From Rhodovulum euryhalinum (GTDB taxonomy: Bacteria > Pseudomonadota > Alphaproteobacteria > Rhodobacterales > Rhodobacteraceae), in the NCBI RefSeq assembly GCF_004342445.1, contig NZ_SLWW01000008.1, positions 52,667 to 116,666 of the forward strand: a stretch of 64,000 bases of DNA, in the 5' to 3' direction. Position 1 is the first letter of the stretch; each line of letters begins with the position of its first letter. Position numbers and translations under genes: made by a program. The notes below the pieces were generated by a model. That model did no database searches, was not told the DNA's origin, and was given only the letters and a program-made list of their open reading frames with translations. Of the stretch, positions 33,958-42,104 are shown in pieces.

Positions 33958-35834
33958 CAGGCCACCCTTTCCTTGCTGTCCTTCGGCGTCTCGAACCGCG
34001 CGCCCAGCGTGCAGGGCGCCCGCGTGCCCGGGCCCCCAAGGTCGCCCCGCATCGGTCCGCGCATGGTGGGCGCACCCGGCTCCCAGCGTGACGCCTGTTC
34101 GGCCGCCTCCAGCACCCGGTCGATCGAGGCCGAGGTCAGCCGTTGCTGCGTGTGGGTGAGCGAGCCCGCCCGCATCATGTTGCGCCGCCGGATCTCGAAC
34201 GGGTCGAGGCCCAACCGTTCGGCGGCGATGTCCATCATGCTTTCGGTGGCGAACTGCGCCTGCATGCCGCCGAAGGTGCGGAAGGCACCCGACGGCGTGT
34301 TGTTGGTGTAGACGGCGGTGGTGTCGACCTGGAGGTTCTCGATCTCGTAGGGGCCGCAGGACAGGATCGCTGCCTTGCGCATCACGCCCTCGGACGACAT
34401 GCCATAGGCGCCGCCATCGGACAGCATCTCGAACCGGATCGCGGTGATGCGGCCGTCCTTCGTCAGCCCCATGCGGTATTTCACGCGGGAGGGGTGGCGT
34501 TTGGCCGAGGCGATGATCGATTCCTCGCGGGTGAAGACGAGGCGCACGGGGCGGTCGGTCTTCATCGCGGCCAAGGCCAGCATGCCCTGGTAGATCATGT
34601 CCTCCTTGCCGCCGAAGCCGCCGCCGACGGGCGACATGATGAAGCGCACCTTGTTGATGGGCCTCGCGATGATCTCGGACAGCATGTGGCGGTGGTGGGT
34701 GATGTTCTGGCTGGGCGAAATGACGGTCACGACGTCATCGGCATCCACGTAGGCCAGCCCCGCCTCGGGTTCGAGATAGGCATGTTCGACCTGCTGGGTC
34801 GAGAATTCGTCCTCGAGGATCAGGTCGGCCTCGGCGAAGCCCTTGTCCACGTCGCCCTTCCGGATCGGGATGTGCTTCACCACGTTGTCGGGGGCGTAGT
34901 CGTGGATGACGGGCGCGCCGGGTCTCAGCGCGTCCTCGGGGTCGAAGAGGCCCGGCAATTCCCGGTACTCGACCCTGATCTTCGCAAGCGCGCGGCGGGC
35001 GGTGGCGACGTCCTCGGCGGCCACCGCGGCGACCGCCTCGCCGACATGGCGAACCTTGCCGCGGGCCATCACCGGCTGGTCATGGACGAAGACGCCGAAG
35101 CCGTCCTTGCCCGGCACATCGGCCGAGGTAATGACGCAGGCCACGCCCTCCACCGCCTCGGCCTCGGAGGTGTCGATGGAGACGATCTCGGCATGGGCAT
35201 GGGGCGAGCGCAGGACGGCCATGTGCAGCATGCCCGGCATCACCATGTCGCCCGCGTATTTCAGCCGCCCGGTCACCTTGGAGGGCGCATCCAGCCGCCG
35301 GACATTGTGGCCGATATAGCTCTCGCCCACGCCTTCCGGCTCCAGCACGGCGGGGCTGGCGCGGCCCGTCACCACGTCGCGGGCGAGCGCCACGGCCTCG
35401 ATGATCTTGGTATACCCCGTGCAGCGGCAGATATTGCCGCCCATGCGTTCCTTGATCTCGTCAAGGCTGGCCTCGGGCGCCTCGCGCAGCAGCGAGGTCG
35501 CGGCCATCACCATGCCGGGGATACAATAGCCGCACTGGCTGGCCCCGGTCTTGTGGAACGCCTTCTGGAGGACGTCCAGTTCGCCCGGCCTGGCCAGCCC
35601 CTCGACGGTCTGGATATCGGCGCCTTGCGCCTTGGCGGCGGGCATCAGGCAGGATTTCACCAGCTTGCCATCGACGAACACGCTACAGGTGCCGCATTCC
35701 CCGGCGCCGCAGCCTTCCTTGGTGCCGGTCAGGTTGAGTTCATCGCGCAGGAAATCCAGCAGGCGCTGGCCGGGGTCGGCACGGCGCGTCACCTTGCGGC
35801 CGTTCACCCGCATGTCCAGTGTCATCTCAGGCAT
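33957..35834 (-). CDS. Fused [2Fe-2S] subunit and N-terminal molybdopterin subunit of a molybdenum hydroxylase
   Basis: A 625-residue fusion. Residues 1-160 form the two-cluster iron-sulfur subunit with all eight cysteines (42, 47, 50, 62 and 101, 104, 136, 138; motifs GCGAGECGTC, CGYC, CRCTGY). Residues about 165-625 are the N-terminal half of the molybdopterin subunit, with DAPSKVTGRLKYAGD and PVGGGFGGKED. The protein then stops before the catalytic-Glu half. The frame is open to 35975, but AAGGAGG precedes the ATG at 35834. With the FAD subunit and the next gene it makes one enzyme that hydroxylates an aldehyde or ring carbon. The substrate is unknown. Confidence 0.88.
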   Translation of the reverse strand: MPEMTLDMRVNGRKVTRRADPGQRLLDFLRDELNLTGTKEGCGAGECGTCSVFVDGKLVKSCLMPAAKAQGADIQTVEGLARPGELDVLQKAFHKTGASQCGYCIPGMVMAATSLLREAPEASLDEIKERMGGNICRCTGYTKIIEAVALARDVVTGRASPAVLEPEGVGESYIGHNVRRLDAPSKVTGRLKYAGDMVMPGMLHMAVLRSPHAHAEIVSIDTSEAEAVEGVACVITSADVPGKDGFGVFVHDQPVMARGKVRHVGEAVAAVAAEDVATARRALAKIRVEYRELPGLFDPEDALRPGAPVIHDYAPDNVVKHIPIRKGDVDKGFAEADLILEDEFSTQQVEHAYLEPEAGLAYVDADDVVTVISPSQNITHHRHMLSEIIARPINKVRFIMSPVGGGFGGKEDMIYQGMLALAAMKTDRPVRLVFTREESIIASAKRHPSRVKYRMGLTKDGRITAIRFEMLSDGGAYGMSSEGVMRKAAILSCGPYEIENLQVDTTAVYTNNTPSGAFRTFGGMQAQFATESMMDIAAERLGLDPFEIRRRNMMRAGSLTHTQQRLTSASIDRVLEAAEQASRWEPGAPTMRGPMRGDLGGPGTRAPCTLGARFETPKDSKERVA

Positions 35835-36732
35835 GGAGAGCCTCCTTGCGTTGGGCGACACGCGCCCGCTCTGCGGCCTCTTCCAGCGCGGCGCAGACAA
35901 AGCCCGGCACCACGCGGCGGCGATAGTCGACGCGGCTCCGCGAGGCGACGCGGGCAGCCGTGGCCGCGGCGGCATCTTCGATCAGGCGGGTGTCGACCGG
36001 TTCGCCCTTCAGACGGTCCTCGATATCGCGCAGGCGTTCCGGCACCGGGCCGACACCGCCCAAGGCGAGGCGCACGTCCGCGAAGCGGGTGCCGGTCTCG
36101 TCCAGTTTCACCAGGGCGGCGACGCAGGCGACGGAAATGACCAGCGAGCGGCGCTGGCCGACCTTCTGGAACGACGCGCCATAGCCGTCGGCGCAGTCGA
36201 GCGTCACGGAATTCACAAGCTCGCCGGGAGCAAGCCGCGTGGCGCCGGGGCCGGTCACGAAATCCTCGACCCGCATGGTGCGGCACAGGATGTGATCGCC
36301 CGCCCAGCGGCACAGTTCCAGTTCGCCGTTCAGCGCAAGGACGGGCGGCGTGCCGTCGGCCGCCGGAGAGGCGTTCACCAGGTTGCCCGCCAGCGTCGCC
36401 TGCTGGCGGATCTGGTCGTCGGCGAACCAGACCGCGCAATGGGGCATCACCGGCAGCCAGCGAGCGAGTTGCGCGTCGTCCAGGAAATCCTGCCAGACGG
36501 TGTTGGCGCCCAGTCGGACCCGGGAACCATGACGTTCATGGCCCTGCAATTCCGCGACCCGGCTGAGGTCGATCCCCAGCGGCAGGTCCACGTCGCCCGC
36601 GCGCCCCTCGCGCGCCCAGGGCAGGATGTCGGTCGCGCCCGCCACCAGCCGCGCGCCCTCGGGGGCATCCGCCCACAGCGCCAGCGCCTCGGGCAGCGTC
36701 GCGGGCATCTCGTATCGGTCGAATGTCAGCAT
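35827..36732 (-). CDS. FAD-binding subunit of a molybdenum hydroxylase (xanthine dehydrogenase family medium subunit)
   Basis: A 301-residue protein with the vanillyl-alcohol-oxidase-type FAD domain: VAGATDILPW near residue 29 and GNLVNASPAADG near residue 116, the two FAD-contact motifs of CoxM-type subunits. A C-terminal domain (about 175-285) follows. The start at 36732 is preferred over 36756 because it is nearest the family N-terminus and has a purine-rich AGGGGCCAGGGAC leader. Its end overlaps the iron-sulfur fusion gene by eight bases. It passes electrons from the iron-sulfur clusters to an acceptor. Confidence 0.9.
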   Translation of the reverse strand: MLTFDRYEMPATLPEALALWADAPEGARLVAGATDILPWAREGRAGDVDLPLGIDLSRVAELQGHERHGSRVRLGANTVWQDFLDDAQLARWLPVMPHCAVWFADDQIRQQATLAGNLVNASPAADGTPPVLALNGELELCRWAGDHILCRTMRVEDFVTGPGATRLAPGELVNSVTLDCADGYGASFQKVGQRRSLVISVACVAALVKLDETGTRFADVRLALGGVGPVPERLRDIEDRLKGEPVDTRLIEDAAAATAARVASRSRVDYRRRVVPGFVCAALEEAAERARVAQRKEALHA

Positions 36733-36792
36733 GTCCCTGGCCCCTCCCTTGGCCATGGACGGGGCCGCCTGTCCCGGGGCGGCCCCGAAGGG

Positions 36793-37956
36793 TCATTCGG
36801 CGGCCACGCGCCTGGCCTCGGCGTGCTTGTTCTTCACCACGACCTTGATCGCGTCCTCGACCCGGTCCTTGGCGTAGCGGATCGCCTCCTTGAGGTCCTC
36901 CATCTCGAAGGTATGGGTGTGGATCAGCGTGGCGTCGAACCGCTTCTGCCGCATGAACGCCTCGGCCCGATGGGTCGCGGATTTCCCTTCGCCGCGAATC
37001 CCGTAGACGTAGATGTTGTTGCGCACCAGATGCGCCACGTCGACCTGCGGCGGCTCGCCCGGGAAGGCGGCGAGGCAGACCTTGCCGCCGCGGTTGACCA
37101 TCTGGCAGGCCTCGTTGATCGCGTTGGCCGCGGCGGAACATTCCAGCACGTAATCGACGCCCACCCCGCCGTTCAGACGCTTGACCGCCTCGACCGGGTC
37201 CTCGTTGCGGACGTTGACGACGTAATCGGCGCCCAGCTTCTTGCCCATTTCCAGCCGGTTGTCGCGGGTGCCGGTCAGGATGACGGGCTGCGCGCCCAGC
37301 GCCTTGGCGACCGCCACGCCCAGAAGGCCGATCGGGCCGGGCCCCGTGACCACCACGCTTTCGCCCGCGACCAGCCCGCCAAGCTCGGTCAGGCCATACA
37401 TCGCGGTGCCGGCGGTCACGACCAGCGTCGCCTCCTCGTCCGACATGCTGTCATCGACATGGATCAGCGTGTTGATGTTGTTGACCTGGTATTCGCAGAA
37501 CCCACCATCGGTGGTGAAGCCGTTGGCGCGGTGGCCCTTGTCCACGTCGCCGTAATTCTTGCCGTAGTTGTGGCAGGACGTGTACATGCCCTGCCGGCAA
37601 CGCTTGCACTGGCCGCAGCCGGCGTGGATTTCCACGGTCACCCGCTCGCCGATCCTGTATTCATCGACGCCCGGGCCCAGCGCCACCACGGTGCCCATGT
37701 ATTCGTGCCCCGGCGTGAAGTTCTTGTTGAAGGGCGCACCGCCCTCGATCTGGGCCGGCGGCCCGTGATAGATGATCTCGAGGTCGGTCGCGCAGATCGC
37801 CACCGCGTCGATCCGGACCAGCACCTCGGCCCGCTTCGGCACCGGTACCGGCTTCTCGGCAAGCGTCAGCTCGCCCGGATCGCCCAGCACCCAGGCCTTC
37901 ATCGTCTCGGGGATCGGATAGGCGCTATCCGTCCTTACGCCCGCTGGCATCGCCAT
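36793..37956 (-). CDS. Zinc-dependent alcohol dehydrogenase (MDR superfamily)
   Basis: A 387-residue medium-chain dehydrogenase. The catalytic-zinc ligands are Cys in AICATD and GHEYMG, and the structural-zinc cysteines are in GCGQCKRCRQGMYTSC. The Rossmann motif is GPGPIGLLGVAVA near residue 200. AAGGGAGGAAAT precedes the ATG at 37956. It is the first catabolic gene after the IclR regulator and likely oxidises a secondary alcohol of the imported compound. It resembles threonine/sorbitol-type dehydrogenases, but the substrate is not assigned. Confidence 0.9.
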   Translation of the reverse strand: MAMPAGVRTDSAYPIPETMKAWVLGDPGELTLAEKPVPVPKRAEVLVRIDAVAICATDLEIIYHGPPAQIEGGAPFNKNFTPGHEYMGTVVALGPGVDEYRIGERVTVEIHAGCGQCKRCRQGMYTSCHNYGKNYGDVDKGHRANGFTTDGGFCEYQVNNINTLIHVDDSMSDEEATLVVTAGTAMYGLTELGGLVAGESVVVTGPGPIGLLGVAVAKALGAQPVILTGTRDNRLEMGKKLGADYVVNVRNEDPVEAVKRLNGGVGVDYVLECSAAANAINEACQMVNRGGKVCLAAFPGEPPQVDVAHLVRNNIYVYGIRGEGKSATHRAEAFMRQKRFDATLIHTHTFEMEDLKEAIRYAKDRVEDAIKVVVKNKHAEARRVAAE

Positions 37957-38023
37957 CTGGATTTCCTCCCTTTGGTCCCTGTTTTCCCGTGTCTTTCCCG
38001 CTTCAGATGTGCCGCCCCTCTCC

Positions 38024-38881
38024 CTAGTGGCGGCTCAGACGCAGCCGGTCCGACAGCTTGCGGGCGCAGCCCACGACCTCTTGCGCGACATGCTCGCGGC
38101 AAGGTTCGGTCGCCAGCGCCACCGGCATCGAGGCCGAGATCGAGGCGATCACCGCGCCCTTCTCGTCCCTGAGCGCCGCGCCATAGCAGACCACGCCCGT
38201 CTTCAACTCCTCGTTGTCGACCGCAAAGCCGTTGCGGCGGACCCAGCGCAACTCCTCGGTCAGATCCGCAAGACTGGTGATCGTCCGGTCGGTGAAGCGT
38301 TGCAGCCCGTTTTCCGAGATGATCTTGAGCACCTGGTCCTCGGGCAGCCAGGCAAGGATCGCCTTGCCCGTGGCCGTGGCATGGGCCGCGCGCATCTTGA
38401 CCACCTCGTCGGCCTCGATCACGTGGGTCTCGGCCACGTTGGCCTTGAACCGGGTCACCAGCGCGGCGCCCTGCATCTCGGCCAGTTGCACGCTCAGCCC
38501 CAACTGGCCCGACAGGCCGATCAGGTCGGTGCGCGCGAAATCGGACAGGTCCGCCTTGCGTGCGTTGGTCTCGGTCAGTTCCTGCAACCGCGAGGACAGC
38601 ATGTATCCACGGTTGCGCCCGGCGTTCAGCACATAGCCACGCTCGACCAGGGTGGCGATCAGGTGGTGGCAGGTCGAGACGTTCAGCCCGGCGCGGGCCG
38701 CGACCTCGCCCAGCGCCAGCGCATCCGGCGCGGCGGCGAGGATCTCGATGATCGTCAGGGCACGTTCGACCGACTGGATGCGCCGTGCGCCCTTGTCGGC
38801 GGACGCGTCCGACGCGCCCCCGGCGGCAAGCCCCGCCGGCCCGTCCTGCCGCACGGCATGTGTTCGCGCAGTTTCGGTCAC
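38024..38881 (-). CDS. IclR-family transcriptional regulator
   Basis: A 285-residue regulator with an N-terminal winged helix-turn-helix (LGEVAARAGLNVSTCHHLIATL near residue 55) and a C-terminal GAF-like IclR effector domain containing RMRAAHATATGKAILAWL-type sequence. The frame is open to 38911, but GTG at 38881 has GGGGAGGA six bases upstream and is preferred. It is transcribed toward the alcohol dehydrogenase and the rest of the catabolic cluster and may be cotranscribed with it. Two near-palindromes lie upstream (38935-38968). It probably senses a pathway intermediate. Confidence 0.9.
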   Translation of the reverse strand: MTETARTHAVRQDGPAGLAAGGASDASADKGARRIQSVERALTIIEILAAAPDALALGEVAARAGLNVSTCHHLIATLVERGYVLNAGRNRGYMLSSRLQELTETNARKADLSDFARTDLIGLSGQLGLSVQLAEMQGAALVTRFKANVAETHVIEADEVVKMRAAHATATGKAILAWLPEDQVLKIISENGLQRFTDRTITSLADLTEELRWVRRNGFAVDNEELKTGVVCYGAALRDEKGAVIASISASMPVALATEPCREHVAQEVVGCARKLSDRLRLSRH

Positions 38882-38934
38882 GATGTCCTCCCCGCACAGA
38901 CGCTGGCCCATGGTTGGATTCGCGTCAAGTTATT

Positions 38935-38948
38935 TTCTATATATCGAA
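38935..38948. promoter_or_regulatory. Near-palindrome TTCTATATATCGAA upstream of the iclR gene
   Basis: Twelve of fourteen positions are symmetric about an ATATAT core. It lies 54 bases before the GTG start of the IclR-type gene, in an unusually AT-rich stretch. It is a candidate operator for that regulator; the IclR family often binds such palindromes near its own promoter. Confidence 0.4.
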
Positions 38949-38953
38949 GTGTA

Positions 38954-38968
38954 TTTGACATTGTGAAA
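38954..38968. promoter_or_regulatory. Near-palindrome TTTGACATTGTGAAA between the iclR and BLUF genes
   Basis: Twelve of fourteen paired positions are symmetric around a central T. It is spaced about 19-20 bases, roughly two helical turns, from the centre of the upstream near-palindrome. The pair could be a double operator for the IclR-type regulator, controlling both divergent genes. Confidence 0.4.
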
Positions 38969-38987
38969 TAAACTCCAAAATGTTCGC

Positions 38988-39015
38988 TTGACTTGTCGAG
39001 ATGCAGTCCTATACC
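38988..39015 (+). promoter_or_regulatory. Candidate sigma-70 promoter for the BLUF gene
   Basis: TTGACT at 38988-38993 and TATACC at 39010-39015 are separated by 16 bases. The predicted start near 39022 would leave a leader of about 38 bases before the GTG at 39060. Confidence 0.4.
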
Positions 39016-39059
39016 GCCCCATCAGGGAGGCCCCGCCACCTGGAACCGGAGCGCTGCAC

Positions 39060-39503
39060 GTGAGCACCCATTACATCGTCTATGTCAGCCAGGCGGACTC
39101 GGCGCTGACGCCGAAGGATCTCGAGAACATTCTCGAGAGTGCGCACAGCTACAATCCACGGCACGGGATCACCGGAGTCCTGCTGTTCGCCGAGGGCGAG
39201 GGGCGCTATCGCGGCAGCTTCATGCAACTGCTCGAGGGCGACGAGGCCGCAATCGAGGCACTGCGCAAGCGCATCTTCTCGGACCCGCGGCACCACACCA
39301 AGATCGTGCTGGAACGCGGCGTTAAGGACAAGCGCGACTTCCCCGACTGGTCGATGGCCTTCCGCACGGTCGAGAAATCCGACCTGCGCCACCACCCCCG
39401 CTTTGCCGAGCTGTGCGCGCCACATTTCCAGGACCGCTGCGGCCCCGGCGGGATGCAGGGCGCGCTGTCGTTCCTGTGCGATTTCTGGCACGAGGCGGCC
39501 TGA
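39060..39503 (+). CDS. BLUF-domain blue-light sensor protein (FAD-binding)
   Basis: A 147-residue single-domain BLUF protein. The flavin-pocket residues are visible: the Tyr in IVYVSQA, the Asn in SYNPRHGITG, and the Gln in SFMQLLEG. Trp and Met in PDWSMAF near residue 107 correspond to the signalling strand. A C-terminal helical cap follows, and no output domain is attached, so it acts through a partner protein. GTG at 39060 is chosen because it places the domain at the N-terminus; a TTG at 38988 is an alternative. The downstream gene is convergent with a gap of only 13 bases. Confidence 0.9.
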   Translation: MSTHYIVYVSQADSALTPKDLENILESAHSYNPRHGITGVLLFAEGEGRYRGSFMQLLEGDEAAIEALRKRIFSDPRHHTKIVLERGVKDKRDFPDWSMAFRTVEKSDLRHHPRFAELCAPHFQDRCGPGGMQGALSFLCDFWHEAA

Positions 39504-39516
39504 CCCCGCCCGACCC

Positions 39517-40926
39517 TCAGCTTTCGTAGCGGGTCTTGCCGCGCCGCTTGGCGTCGATCGGAAGGATGATGTGCATCGGCTGATGCGCACGCTGCGAACA
39601 GGCCTGGCGCGGGCAGATGTGGCAGGCGATCCCGATCCTCGCCACCGTGCCCGCCTCGCGGTCCAGGTTGATCGAGCGGGCATAGCCGATGCGGTGGGCG
39701 TCGGAGCGTTCGCAGCCGAGCGCCACGACAAGGCGGTTGTCCTGCAGATGCCGGCCCAGCACCGGTCGCGGCGAGGTGCGGCCGAAGGTGAAGAACTGCG
39801 CCCCGTCGGGCATCTCGACCAGTTGGGGCAGCACCATGTCGGGCATGGCAAAGGCGTTGTGGATGTTCCAGACCGGGCAGGACCCGCCCTTTTCCGCCAG
39901 CGCAAAGGGGGTGGCATTGACCCGCTTGGTCACGTTGCCGGCCTTGTCGATCCTGAGCAGGAAGAACCCGATTCCCCGCGCCCCGTCGCGTTGCAGCGTC
40001 GTCAACCGGTGGCCCACCTGTTCGAAGGTCGTGCCGAAGGCGGCGGCCAGCCGGTCGATGTCATAGGCGGTCTTCTCGGCCAGTTCGAGGAATGGCATGT
40101 AGGGCATCAGCAGGGCAGCGGCGAAGTAGTTGGCCAGTTCGACCCGGCAGCGGGCGCGCGCCTGCTCGGTCGCGATCCCGCTTTCGGCGATCAGATCGTC
40201 CAGCAGGCCGGGCAGTTCGACCAGGGCCAGAACATGGGCGACCTGGAACACCCGGTTGGGATGATCCAGCGCCTCGGACAGCAGCACCCTGCCTGCGCTG
40301 TCGTCGAACACGCGCAGCGTGTCGGGCATCTCGTCGATGCCGGTCTGGCGCACGTCGATCTGGAACTTCACCCTGAGATAGCGCTTGAGCAGCGCATACA
40401 TGTCGTCCGGCGCGCCGACGATCTGGCGGCGGATCTCTTCGGCCGCCGCCTCGAGCGCGGCGAAATAGTTCGAGTTGTCGCGGAAGAAGTCGTGGATCAG
40501 CGTCTCGGGCGAGGAACTGAGCAGATCGCCCGCCGCCGCGGCGTCGCCCAGCCGCGAGAGACGTTCGACCGCGCTGCGGTGGCTGCGATAAAGCTGAAGA
40601 AACAGGTCGACCAGCCGCGGCGCATGATCCACCGCGCCACGAAGTTCCGGCAGGTCGGGCCGGTCGCGGACAAAGGCGGGATCGGCCACGGCCGAGCGCA
40701 GTTCCGCCAGCCGCGCGGCATCGCGATCACTCAGCAACTCGCGCATGTCGATACCATAGGCCTCGGTCAGGGCCATCAGGACCGGCACCGACAGGGCGCG
40801 CTGGTTGTTCTCCAGAAGGTTCACATAGGCCGGGCTGATCTTCAGCCGACGGGCCATCTCGGCCTGGGTGTGGCCATGGTCGCGGCGCAGCTGCCGCAGT
40901 TGTGATCCGATCAGGGCCTTCCGCAT
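39517..40926 (-). CDS. XRE-family regulator of the ScfR/RamB/PccR short-chain acyl type
   Basis: A 469-residue regulator. Residues 5-62 form a Cro/CI helix-turn-helix (HTQAEMARRLKISPAYVNLLEN). Residues about 190-300 are an ImmA/IrrE-like domain in which the peptidase HExxH is replaced (FQVAHVLALVEL). The C-terminus has a cysteine set, CHICPRQAC, with CPVW and GCER upstream. Known relatives (RamB, PccR) control acetate or propionyl-CoA genes by sensing acyl-CoA. The ATG at 40926 gives a normal length; the frame is open further upstream. It is divergent from TTT set 3 and an acyl-CoA ligase, which it probably controls. Confidence 0.85.
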   Translation of the reverse strand: MRKALIGSQLRQLRRDHGHTQAEMARRLKISPAYVNLLENNQRALSVPVLMALTEAYGIDMRELLSDRDAARLAELRSAVADPAFVRDRPDLPELRGAVDHAPRLVDLFLQLYRSHRSAVERLSRLGDAAAAGDLLSSSPETLIHDFFRDNSNYFAALEAAAEEIRRQIVGAPDDMYALLKRYLRVKFQIDVRQTGIDEMPDTLRVFDDSAGRVLLSEALDHPNRVFQVAHVLALVELPGLLDDLIAESGIATEQARARCRVELANYFAAALLMPYMPFLELAEKTAYDIDRLAAAFGTTFEQVGHRLTTLQRDGARGIGFFLLRIDKAGNVTKRVNATPFALAEKGGSCPVWNIHNAFAMPDMVLPQLVEMPDGAQFFTFGRTSPRPVLGRHLQDNRLVVALGCERSDAHRIGYARSINLDREAGTVARIGIACHICPRQACSQRAHQPMHIILPIDAKRRGKTRYES

Positions 40927-40927
40927 G

Positions 40928-40944
40928 TTTACAACATTACAAAA
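40928..40944. promoter_or_regulatory. TTGTAA direct repeat at the start of the ScfR-like regulator gene
   Basis: On the minus strand TTGTAATG is followed immediately by TTGTAAAC, an eight-base-spaced direct repeat, with its end two bases from the ATG. Direct repeats of TTTGCAAA type are known for PccR. This could be an autoregulatory site. Confidence 0.35.
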
Positions 40945-40952
40945 TGATAGGC

Positions 40953-40979
40953 TTGTTGTCTTCACTCTTATCACAACAA
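40953..40979. promoter_or_regulatory. Inverted repeat TTGTTGT-N13-ACAACAA in the divergent regulatory region of TTT set 3
   Basis: Seven-base perfect arms at 40953-40959 and 40973-40979 have centres 20 bases apart, two turns of the helix. They lie between the divergent regulator and the TctC gene, so a dimeric regulator could bind here. The rest of 40980-41103 shows only the TctC ribosome-binding site (AGGGAGGAAG). Confidence 0.45.
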
Positions 40980-41103
40980 CCCTTTTAGGTGTGGAATTTT
41001 CTGCCTGCGCCGTAATTCTCGGGACATGAAATGGCGCAGCCGGGTTGGCCTGCGAACGGATCGTACCGCGTTGACGTTGCCGTTTCGAACAGGGAGGAAG
41101 AAC

Positions 41104-42084
41104 ATGATCAACACATTCACACGCCGTGGTGCCATGGCGCTGATGGCTTCGGCCGCACTCGTGCTGGGGGCGCCCGCCTCCGCCGAATCGTGGAAGCCCA
41201 ACAAGCCCGTAGAGATGGTCATCATGGCCGGGGCCGGCGGCGGCGCCGACCTTCTGGCGCGGCTGTTCCAGTCGATCATCCAGAAGAACGACTTCTCGCC
41301 GATGCCGGTGCTGCCGGTGAACAAGGGCGGCGGGTCGGGTGCAGAGGCGCTGCGCTATCTCAAGGACAAGGAAGGCGACGCCCACATCATCATGGCGACG
41401 CTGAACAGCTATTACACCACGCCGCTCCGGACCAATATCGGCGTCGATATCGAGGAATTCACGCCGCTGGCGCGGATGGCGAACGACAACTTCATCCTCT
41501 GGGTCAGCGCCGAGAGCGACATCCAGAACCTGGACGATTTCGTGGCCGCGGTGAAGGAAGCCGGCGACAGCTTCAAGATGGGCGGCACGGGGACCGGGCA
41601 GGAGGACAGCCTTGTGACCGCGATGCTCGAGAACGAGTTCGGCATCAAGTTCACCTATGTGCCCTTCGAGGGCGGCGGCACGGTGGCCAAGAACCTGGTC
41701 GGCAACCACATCGACTCGACGGTGAACAACCCGGCCGAGCAGATGGGCTTCTACAAGGCCGGAAAGTCCCGTCCGATCGCCACCTTCTCGGAAGAGCGGC
41801 TGGAGGCCTTCCCGGACGTGCCCACCATGCGCGAGCTTGGCCATGACGTGGTCTACACGATGCAGCGCAGCTTTGTCGGGCCCAAGGACATGCCCGCCGA
41901 GGCCGCGGCCTTCTACACCGAGATGTTCGAGAAACTGAGCCAGACCGAGGAATGGCAGACCTACGCCGCCGACGAGGCGCTGGACGCGACGTTCCTCAGC
42001 GGCGACGCCTTGCAGGAGTTCCTGCTGAACGGCCGCGAGGTGCACCGGGAAATCCTGGCCGGCATGGGCGAACTCGGCTCCTGA
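41104..42084 (+). CDS. Tripartite tricarboxylate transporter periplasmic binding protein, TctC family (TTT set 3)
   Basis: A 326-residue periplasmic protein with a signal peptide (MINTFTRRGAMALMASAALV..., cleavage near ASA/ESW). The basic RR pair could be read as Tat-like, but it lacks the full motif. TctC loop features are MAGAGGGADLLAR near residue 41 and GGTGTGQED near residue 160. The ATG at 41104 has AGGGAGGAAG upstream. It is the first gene of a five-gene plus-strand unit and is followed by a strong hairpin. Confidence 0.92.
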   Translation: MINTFTRRGAMALMASAALVLGAPASAESWKPNKPVEMVIMAGAGGGADLLARLFQSIIQKNDFSPMPVLPVNKGGGSGAEALRYLKDKEGDAHIIMATLNSYYTTPLRTNIGVDIEEFTPLARMANDNFILWVSAESDIQNLDDFVAAVKEAGDSFKMGGTGTGQEDSLVTAMLENEFGIKFTYVPFEGGGTVAKNLVGNHIDSTVNNPAEQMGFYKAGKSRPIATFSEERLEAFPDVPTMRELGHDVVYTMQRSFVGPKDMPAEAAAFYTEMFEKLSQTEEWQTYAADEALDATFLSGDALQEFLLNGREVHREILAGMGELGS

Positions 42085-42104
42085 GCCGCCCTGCCCCGTC
42101 ACAG

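Noticed and set aside
33955-33960. A sequencing frameshift in the molybdopterin subunit gene
   Set aside because: Considered, but the TGATG overlap is a typical coupling junction and split subunits are known. Kept as an open alternative, not annotated as a pseudogene.
39517-40926. Active metallopeptidase domain in the XRE regulator
   Set aside because: The expected HExxH motif is replaced in this region, as is usual in the ScfR/RamB group, so I do not claim protease activity.
41104-41200. Tat signal peptide on the set 3 binding protein
   Set aside because: Only an RR pair without the rest of the twin-arginine motif is present; a Sec signal explains it.
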